From Karstenula rhodostoma CBS 690.94 (Eukaryota; Ascomycota; Dothideomycetes; Pleosporales; Didymosphaeriaceae), in NCBI GenBank assembly GCA_010093485.1, contig MU001504.1:503769-567768 (forward strand): a stretch of 64,000 bases of DNA, in the 5' to 3' direction. A model generated the notes under the pieces. That model made no database searches. It was not told the DNA's origin and was given only the letters and a program-made list of their open reading frames with translations. Shown here piece after piece: positions 57,293 through 64,000 of the stretch. The position numbers and the translations under genes were made by a program. The stretch's first letter is position 1, and each line of letters starts with the position of its first letter.

Positions 57293-58226
57293 ATGGAGTC
57301 TACTTGCGTCGTCCCTGCCTCCGAGCCTGCCTCCACTCCGAAGAAAGAGCAGACTAAACTTCCGATATTCAAGGTGACGAAACCAGGTGTGAAACGTGGC
57401 CCCAGAAAGCTCCCGAAGGCTCTACAGAGACCCGTGCGATCAGCTGGCAAGGTCTCGCCTGTGAAGATCAAAGCCGATGGTTTGGTGGACGCCAGAGACC
57501 CTCCTTCGTACTTAGTGCCTGCGTGAGTGAGGCACCATACGTCTGATAGAACGCGACTGACCAGTTTCATACAGCGTCAAGCGCAATGCTACCGAATCTC
57601 CGCTTCTTCGTCTCGATGCGAGCATTCGCAAAAAGATCTGGGAATATGCCATGGGTGGGCTCACGATCGAGATCAAGGCTCGAAAGGTCCAGACTGCCGA
57701 AGAGAGCGCGCCAGCTACTCCGACATCCAACACAGGATCTGCATATTACGGCAAAGTTTCTCACCATGGCCCAAAGCGCACTCAGCCGAAGACTGCCTTC
57801 CGCCTCCCAGAAGTCAGTCGATCAATCTACGAGGAGACAGCAACACTCGGCTATTCCACAAACCAGTTCGCATTCGTCGGTGAAGTTGACACTAAGTTCG
57901 GAAGAGAGGACGGTCCCGACGGTGCACTTGAAGGTTGGTGCCGCGAACTTGTTCCAGCACAGATCAATGCTGTGAAGAGTATCCGTCCCCATTGGCACGA
58001 CCTGCAAGAATACGTCAACAAGAGCAATATGCGCGCGTTCAAGCAACTGTTCCCACACCTCAAGCAAATTCGCGTCCCATCCCGTGCGGTCAACTGCAAC
58101 GCCAAGTGGCCCTGCCGTGGCGATCCGATGCGAAAGCACTTGCGCCAACAAGCCAAGGGGCGTATCTCTGCCCTAGTGAAACGTCAGGAGGGTGATGATG
58201 TCGAAGTCGTCTTTTCAGGTGTCTGA
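57293..58226 (+). CDS. F-box/2EXR-like family protein, intact copy
   Basis: Two exons, 57293-57522 and 57575-58226, with a 52-bp intron; 293 residues. The first exon encodes a Lys/Pro-rich basic N-terminus (VTKPGVKRGPRKLPKAL) that may be a nuclear signal. Exon 2 opens with VKRNATESPLLRLDASIRKK, the leucine-rich F-box-like motif, and continues with LPEVSRSIYEETATLGYSTN and FKQLFPHLKQIRVPS. This layout (first exon variable, second exon starting just before the 'SPLL' motif) recurs in related copies downstream on the other strand. The family is common in Dothideomycetes and has no established function; recruiting targets to a ubiquitin ligase is a guess from the motif. Confidence 0.75.
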
Positions 58227-59533
58227 GCTGGATGATGCTTTTTGGAAGGACGCGTGTGCTTAGACGCATATGTCTCCATAGGGAGATGAGGCGAGGATAC
58301 CGCAGAATTTTCACTCGTATCGGAATGCAATCGCATTGGTGGTACCTGCGATTGAGGTGGTAATTTGGGTTGTTTTGGGGGGACATTTATGGCAACGATG
58401 CTTTGCACTTGGACCATCAATCGTGGCGTCGCACGAGGATCGATAAGGTGACCGCATCGGGGTTTCGGATAATTTATGTCCTCTTTCTGAGATACCTAAT
58501 ACCTAGGCTTCTACTTACCTGACTTTGTCTTTTCTCTTGCAACCTTTCAGGTCAATTTGACCTCGTCTCTCTTTTGCTCAATCGTTTCGAGTTCGGTGGG
58601 AAGACTGTCCCCTGAAGGGGTTTCTAACTCTGAAATACGTGTTCCTTCACGGCCCCCGAATATCGGAGTTTTGAGTACCGTAAGCATTCACGTCAAGAGA
58701 GCTGTTGTGCCCACTGCCAGCATATCCACCCATCTCTACCCCTCTCTAGAATGACAAGTATAATACAAAAGGAACTTTGACCGGAGAGGATTACATTGAG
58801 AGAGACCCTGAGACAAAAGCAGACCATTCACGTCTACTATAGAACATAGGACTTGGAAAGAGTTACGTGTGATGGTTTTGTTAAGCACTCAGCATGTAGT
58901 TTCTCGCAGTTTGGCGGTGAACAGGAAGAAGTACATGGGTGACGTTACTTAAAAGCTTTCAGAAAGCAACCTACAAATCGCGATACATCAGGACACTCTG
59001 GGCCCAGCATTTGCGAAGAGTACACGAGTAGCGTAATATTATGACAAAGTCAAAAAGCCGTTAGACTGGGGTTCACACTCCAGTTTGACTACGACAACAG
59101 TCATCGCCATCATAGGAAAAGTCTTCCGGGCAGATAATAAGTCAACAACAGTGTGGGAGTTGCCAAAGGAAAGGAATCGCAGCCGTAGTATCGTTAATCT
59201 AATCCCAGAGTCTCTTCAAGCCTTCCACTTCTTCTCTGCTACCCGAACATGCTTCACTCCACCGGCAACTAATTGCATGAGCCCGCGCACCCTCGTTTGC
59301 AGAGCTGAAACTTCTGTCTGCCTGATCAAGAAACCCAATATAGCCCGCCTGTCATATACTTGGAGACTTCGCCTCCCCTAGTCCGTCCTCGTGAGTTCTT
59401 TCGCCTTTAACATATTCGCGCGACCTCGGTTTGCACCGCATCCATGTTGATAACATCGGTGCAATACCTTGAATCCTCCGAGAGCCGCTCCTTCAGATAT
59501 ATATCATCATCCCAAAGATGTTCGAGGGTCAAC
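58227..59533. other. 1.3-kb stretch, possible decayed sequence
   Basis: No intact gene. Includes CCTAATACCTAGG near 58494 (a TACCTA-type motif). On the minus strand, 59407-59540 continues family-like sequence (LEHLWDDDIYLKERLSED) out of frame from the gene copy above it. The rest shows nothing recognised. Confidence 0.4.
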
Positions 59534-59979
59534 TCACAGTGCCGCATAGCATACGATTTTCTTAGCGCACATAGTTGCACATTCAGAGTAGATCTGACGA
59601 CACACCAACGGCAAAAAAACGGCTGCGGCCCCCTTTTCGAAGACCAAGTACCTATCCCAGTTGTCCCTGGAATCAAAGTTGGAGTCATATGGCAGGTAGA
59701 TCTCGGCATCTTCGGCGGTGACCGCATATCGGAAGATTTTGTCGCGGATCTCGGGGGGCAGGCGCAGAAGCGGAGACTTAGTGATGTTGGCGATGGTACT
59801 GTCGATGAAGATTAGTGAGTGTACTTGTAAGTTAGATGCTGAAACTCTCCTCACGAAGTGACTTACATGTGCTGAGTAGATTTGTGGAATTCGAGGAGAT
59901 TTCTATCCTTCTTCTCTCCAGTCGGCTTGACTCGTCGCAATACATGGTTCGCTGCCGAGCCAACGAGAAGGACGAACAT
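59534..59979 (-). pseudogene. Truncated F-box-like family copy
   Basis: Two exons, 59979-59867 and 59798-59534, with a 68-bp intron; 125 residues. Exon 1 gives MFVLLVGSAANHVLRRVKPT and a basic stretch; exon 2 opens ITIANITKSPLLRLPPEIRD, the family motif, then LVFEKGAAAVFLPLVCRQIY. The frame stops at TGA 59536 just where relatives continue for another 80-100 residues. Sequence beyond the stop keeps charged helix-like coding in another frame to 59407. The stop overlaps a good donor (CTGTGAGTTG), so a third exon is conceivable, but I find no acceptor that restores a family-like tail. Most simply a truncated or frameshifted gene. Confidence 0.5.
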
Positions 59980-60119
59980 GAAAGCCGTCAAAGCTTTGGA
60001 CAGACTGGCGGTGATAGCCATCGCTTTGCTGAACCGTGTACTTGAACTGTTCGCGGCTACGAATAGGGAGGCTCCACAGGTATAGAGACCAGTTGTTGGT
60101 GTTTATAGTCGGGTTGAAG

Positions 60120-60375
60120 GTTGATTCGTGATACTGTCGACATCCTCTCCAAGATTGTCCATCAGCAGATCCAGAGTTTCCCGTAGCTGTATGCGTCGGA
60201 CAGCCTGTAGCTGCGCTGGCAGGACGAACAGAGAGTCAATCTTCCGGTACCTCGACGTACGGACAATTGAACACATTTCGCGAGTAGATCATCGCACATC
60301 CGAAAATCTTTGTGCGTATTTCAGGTGGAAGTTGAAGTAGTGGAGCTGTGGAATTTGCGATAGTACTAGATAAAG
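60120..60375 (-). pseudogene. Broken F-box-like family copy
   Basis: On the minus strand, after an acceptor-like ATCTAG near 60370, the sequence reads TIANSTAPLLQLPPEIRTKI then FGCAMIYSRN and stops at TGA 60238-60236. The acceptor and first codons (AG|T-AC-ATC-GC-AA) match those of the 59534-59979 copy, so the exon border is shared. Past the stop another frame gives QLQAVRRIQLRETLDLLMDN, which resembles the end of such proteins. The middle block is therefore deleted and the frame shifted. No usable first exon was found. Confidence 0.6.
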
Positions 60376-60394
60376 GTCAACCATGCTGCCCTGC

Positions 60395-60937
60395 TCAAGT
60401 ATAGATGCTCAAGCTTCCGTTATAATTATCTTCCTCGATGACCCTCGCGAACACATCGTCCGTCTTGAGCTCATCAAAGTTGGCGCACGACCGTTTCACC
60501 TCTTGCACGAGCCTAGGAAAACCTGGGTACATAGCAACCTCGGGGTTCGTCTCGCCCCAGCTCTGTCTCACCCTCCTATCATACCTATAGGGCCTATCAT
60601 ATAGATACAAGATACGAATTGCCTCGCGCTGCGCAAGGATACGTTGTTTCAGCCACTTGCGCAAGTGTCCAGGTGTCCAGAAGCAGAACGTATTCTGAGC
60701 ATAGAACATGGTCACAGTTTCGGCATAGATCTGGCGTGACACGCGTGGAAGAGCCACGCAGTGGGTAGGCTGTTCGGACGGAGTAGCTTTCACAACACCT
60801 TTTTCCTTCCTGCACATGATCCAGGCCCTTTTTTCGCGAGGAATTACGAGCGCATACTTGAATATATTTTCCCTGAGTTCCACGGGACGCTTGAGTAGCG
60901 GGGATTCAGTAGCATTGGATGTGAAAACAGACTCCAT
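60395..60937 (-). CDS. F-box/2EXR-like family protein
   Basis: Single exon from ATG 60937, 180 residues; the frame is open upstream but has no earlier ATG. MESVFTSNATESPLLKRPVE begins right at the family motif, followed by RENIFKYALVIP, CVALPRVSRQIYAETVTMFY, AQNTFCFWTPGHLRKWLKQR and an acidic end. This is the most complete of the three minus-strand copies, although Leu is replaced by Lys-Arg in the core (SPLLKRP). A short first exon may be missing. Function unknown; same family as the 57293 gene. Confidence 0.6.
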   Translation of the reverse strand: MESVFTSNATESPLLKRPVELRENIFKYALVIPREKRAWIMCRKEKGVVKATPSEQPTHCVALPRVSRQIYAETVTMFYAQNTFCFWTPGHLRKWLKQRILAQREAIRILYLYDRPYRYDRRVRQSWGETNPEVAMYPGFPRLVQEVKRSCANFDELKTDDVFARVIEEDNYNGSLSIYT

Positions 60938-61326
60938 GCCCACTAGAACCACCCTTTTCACCCTCGCCTACGTCAGCACTGACATTGAGCGTCTAGACCT
61001 TCAGCTCTCGTCGAGTCCTATGTCAGAGCCGCCATCCGCGCATTGTGTAGATCCAGCGATTTAGGACAATCAGCATACCCATTGCCGACTGACTCTAGTA
61101 TAACACTCTGTACTTGACCTCGTACAGCGAGTTAAATATAATTCACCCTAAGTTAACACAAATGGTGGATGTTTGCCTCGTATGACCCATAAGGCATGCA
61201 GCAAGAAAGGCGACCAAAACAAGTGTATGTCACACCAATTGTATTTGGACACTGTTGTACTATACATACACCCGCTAAAAGACATCAACCGTAGATCAAT
61301 AGATTTTCCGTACACACCGCACGCGC
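60938..61326. other. Intergenic, no gene seen
   Basis: 389 bp between the F-box-like copy and the stop of the disulfide isomerase gene. Includes TATA-like AAATATAATTC near 61133. No coding evidence. Confidence 0.4.
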
Positions 61327-62875
61327 CTAGAGCTCGCCGTGCTCTGGAATGGGGGCCTCGGGCTCATCCACGACCTCTTCAACCTCGGTTTTGATGGATT
61401 CTTGCTCTGTGGCCTTCTCTTCCTTGACTTCTTCCTTTTCAGCAGCAGACAGCAACGACTCTGGAAGTTTCTCTTTCTTACCATCGCCCATGCGGATAGC
61501 ATCGACCCACGACTCTACCTCAGTAGGACCATAAGTGGCGCCAGAGTATTTCTTGTACCAGGAACGCTTGCCGTTGGTTGCGACGAGGTGGACTTCTGCA
61601 TCGCTTCCGAGACTGAGCTCCTTCAGAAGAGAAGATGCGATAGGGTTCGAGGCAGGGACGCCGATGAACGGGAACAAGGTGCTCTTCAAGTCGTCGTACT
61701 TCTTGTGGATGGAGGCGAGAGAAGCAAGAGCGGTTGTAGCTGCCTCTGCAGACTCATCCCTGGGCAGGATGGCGAGAATGCAGGTCTTACTCTTCTCATT
61801 AAGACAAGAGGTCTGCAACTCGGCCGCATCGGCGATGACAGGAATCGTGGACTTGACCTCGGGAATAATGACTGGCTCGGGGGTATCCTCGTCCTTGAGG
61901 TTCGCATCGGGGGATTCCGTCGGCTTGTTGGCCTCTTCGAGAGTCTCGTCTGCAGCTGACGTGGCAGCAGAAGATGCCTCGGAGGACCTGTGTGAGGCCG
62001 AAGCCTTGGAGAACTTGTTTTCCTTCTTTGCATCGTTCTTCTCTTTCTTCTTGTCGCCCTTCTTTGCTTTGGCCGGAGGGCAGTCGGGGTTTGGCGGAGC
62101 GATCTGGGAAAGGAACTCCACCATGCCCGCCTTCTCCATAGCTCCGTCGTATGCGATGGGCTCGTCTGAACCAGCCTTCAGAAGCACCAGCGCGGGGAAT
62201 TTGGCGATGCCGTACTTTTTGACGGCGGCGCTCTCAGTCTTCTTGATCTGGGCAATGGGTACCAGTCCGGCGAAGTCGATGGCCAAAGTGCGCAGAGTAG
62301 CGCTGATAGCGCCCTTCTCGCTGAACAGGATGGCCTTTGCGCTGTCCTTGTTCTCGTCGAGCCACTCGTCCAGCTTCGCGTCCGTCACACGCTTCACGTT
62401 GTTTGGCACCTTATCCTTGACGATCTCCACAATGCCCTTCGCCTCCCGCGGGCCATTGTAGTCCTCCACTGTGGGCTTGCCAGGTTTCTTTCCCGGTCGC
62501 ACAATCTTAAGGGTGGGGAAGCCCTGCACGCCCAGTTTGCCGCACAGGGGCTTGTTGAGCTCCTCGTCGCAGTTGACGGCGGCGACCTTTGCGATGCCCT
62601 CGAGGGACTTGGCGGCCCTCTCGTAGGCGGGCTGGAGGTTCTTGCAGTGGCCACACCATGGCGCATAGAACCTGGGACGGTTAGACACCGGGTGGAATGC
62701 AAGGCAAAGCAGGAGCTCACTCGACGATTGAGGTGTAGTTGGACTTTGCGATCAGGCGGTCGTAGTCGGCCGTGGTGACTTGGAGCACCTTCGAGCTCTT
62801 GGGGTAGAGGCCCGCTGCGTCGGCTTGGAGGGCGAGCGCTGCGACGGCGGCAGCAATGGCGGTGGAGCGTACCAT
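61327..62875 (-). CDS. MPD1-like ER protein disulfide isomerase
   Basis: Two exons, 62875-62721 and 62671-61327, with a 49-bp intron; 499 residues. Signal peptide MVRSTAIAAAVAALALQADA, then a thioredoxin domain with FYAPWCGHCKNLQPAYERAA (C58 and C61, CGHC) and GVQGFPTLKIVRPG. A second thioredoxin-like domain follows without CxxC (AILFSEKGAISATL, KKYGIAKFPALVLL). Next come a Lys-rich linker (KKGDKKKEKNDAKKE), a Ser/Glu-rich acidic region and a third, degenerate domain. It ends PEHGEL, an HDEL-like ER-retention signal. One active site, as in yeast Mpd1; it should form or shuffle disulfides in the ER lumen. The long charged middle is usual in Pezizomycotina orthologues. Confidence 0.9.
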
Positions 62876-63144
62876 GGTTGCAGTCGACAGGATGGAGTGT
62901 GAAAGGGGTGGAATTGAACTGCACAGCTCGGCAGCCGGAGTGTGCTTATGTAGAGGTGGCTCACATCACCGTCTTTGAAGCCAGAGTGTCTTTTGGCTGT
63001 GCTCCAAAGCTCCTGCACCCCACGCCGCGCTAGTTATCGCCGAGGCCACCGTGTGCAGGGGTCCAGATGACATCGCTGCCTCCATCACGAGCTCCCCGCA
63101 CATCACAAGCAGCTGCCTCTTCGTTGCCCTCGAACGCACACATC
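62876..63144. promoter_or_regulatory. Shared promoter region, MPD1-like / VTA1
   Basis: 269 bp between divergent start codons, so the two genes must share or interleave promoters. No specific site confirmed. Confidence 0.45.
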
Positions 63145-64000
63145 ATGGCAGAAAGTATACCCGCGAAGCTGAGGGCTGCGCAGATCACGCCCTTCGTCCA
63201 GCGGGCGGCGCAGCTGGAGCCCTACAAGCCATTTGTCACGTACTGGCGTAAGTGTAGTGCTGCTGGCGACGCGTATGTGCTAATCATGTGCAGTGAGATT
63301 CTACATAATTCAAAAGATAATCGGCGCTGGCCTCCATACGGCTGATGGAGATTGCACCACCTACACGGCGAATTTGATGGACCAGCTTGAGCAGACAAAA
63401 GCAGCGAATCCGGACGAAGATGCCTTGCACGACGAGACGGCAGCTCAGGCATATTGTGAACAATTCGCCTTCACGACTTTCGCAAAGGGAGAGAAGGATA
63501 TGACTTCCAATGCTGTGACTAAGAGTACTGCCGATACACTCTTGGCGGCCGCGACCTTCTTCGAGATGCTCACCATATGGAAGAAGGACCCCGAACCCGA
63601 AATCAAGTCGAAGCAGAAGTTCGCCAAGTATCACGCTGCGCGTATCCTCAAAGCTTTGCGCAATGGAGAGGACCCGAACCTGACGAATCCTGTCCATGAG
63701 CCGCCGGCAGTAGCCTCGCCCTCTGTGCTAGACCCGAACGACCCTGAGGTTCGGAATCTGGCTCCAGACGCGCCGAATCCTTCAGCACGGAATCCGTATC
63801 AGCCTTATGTCGAATCAGCCCCCGATACCACGGCACAGCCCTCGCCGACGATCTCGGCGCCAAAGGTCTCTCCTCCACCATTGCTGCCTTCCGCCCCCAC
63901 AGACTATTCCGCACATCGCGACGTGTCCCCAATCTCGCAGCCAGGCAACAATTCACGACAAGGATCCGTGGTGTCTGAAGGCGGTGGTTACTTCCCGAGG
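63145..64000 (+). CDS. VTA1: VTA1/LIP5, ESCRT regulator (5' part)
   Basis: Exons 63145-63247 and 63294 to beyond the window end; about 270 residues visible. MAESIPAKLRAAQITPFVQR and the post-intron YWLRFYIIQKIIGAG, with CEQFAFTTFAKGEKDM and LLAAATFFEMLTIWKKDPEP, are the N-terminal tandem-MIT region of Vta1. KFAKYHAARILKALRNGEDP follows, then a long Pro/Ser-rich linker in which the window ends. The C-terminal VSL domain that binds Vps4 would lie beyond 64000. Vta1 binds ESCRT-III tails and stimulates the Vps4 ATPase in multivesicular-body sorting at endosomes. The intron (46 bp) reads C|TG across the junction. Confidence 0.92.

Noticed and set aside
55071..61326. Transposon as the cause of the gene-poor stretch
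   Set aside because: No transposase, reverse transcriptase, terminal repeats or target-site duplications were seen.
61535..62461. 308-codon plus-strand frame inside the disulfide isomerase gene
   Set aside because: Antisense to the CGHC-containing thioredoxin domain; Ser/Ala-rich shadow.

Overview
The window is nuclear DNA of a filamentous ascomycete (Pezizomycotina). Evidence: compact genes split by short GT-AG introns (mostly 46-60 bp, many with a CTGAC/CTAAC-like branch site about 10 bases before the AG), no operons, HET-domain, Zn2Cys6 and GH3 genes, and best-recognised relatives among moulds. The short leucine-rich 'SPLLRLPPEIR' F-box-like proteins and the general gene style suggest a dothideomycete; that placement is inference. 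I rebuilt gene models by joining exons so that length, frame and conserved motifs agree; nearly all multi-exon models sum to whole codons.

Layout. 0.4-11.6 kb is mostly core cell biology: an unknown proline-rich protein, an OPA3-like mitochondrial protein head-to-head with a polo-like kinase, class I myosin, and an FTA2-like protein with kinase-like residues. 12.1-16.0 kb is an accessory pair: a PD-(D/E)XK-like protein and a HET-domain protein. 17.4-28.1 kb carries an intracellular GH3 beta-glucosidase, the SIN3 corepressor and a DsbA-like thioredoxin-fold protein. 28.3-37.4 kb holds a large two-part F-box-like protein, a Zn2Cys6 regulator, a small GPI-anchored-type surface protein and a lipocalin-like protein. 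37.5-45.9 kb is dense housekeeping: RFC2, NPL4, SEC66, a Vps3844-domain ER protein and a mitochondrial-type protein of unknown function.

46.4-48.4 kb has a small W-x-C-x2-C-x10-C-x2-C zinc-finger ORF followed in the same frame by a fungal transcription-factor-like protein without a visible DNA-binding domain. At 49.1 kb lies an intron-containing tRNA-Asp(GTC). Then come a POT/PTR2 peptide transporter, a ZRC1/COT1-type vacuolar zinc transporter, and a 5-kb gene-poor stretch (55.9-60.9 kb) with intact and broken copies of a small F-box-like family. The right end has an MPD1-like disulfide isomerase with a C-terminal HGEL, head-to-head with VTA1, which runs off the window.

Connections. Several neighbours share divergent promoter regions (OPA3/polo kinase, NPL4/SEC66, Vps3844 protein/unknown mitochondrial protein, MPD1-like/VTA1). 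A run of ER proteostasis genes (NPL4, SEC66, Vps3844-like) sits within 5 kb. The least explained parts are the HET/nuclease-like pair, the decaying F-box-like cluster, the zinc-finger/transcription-factor junction and a 20-bp perfect palindrome at 16.47 kb. No transposon, CRISPR array, viral or toxin gene was recognised.
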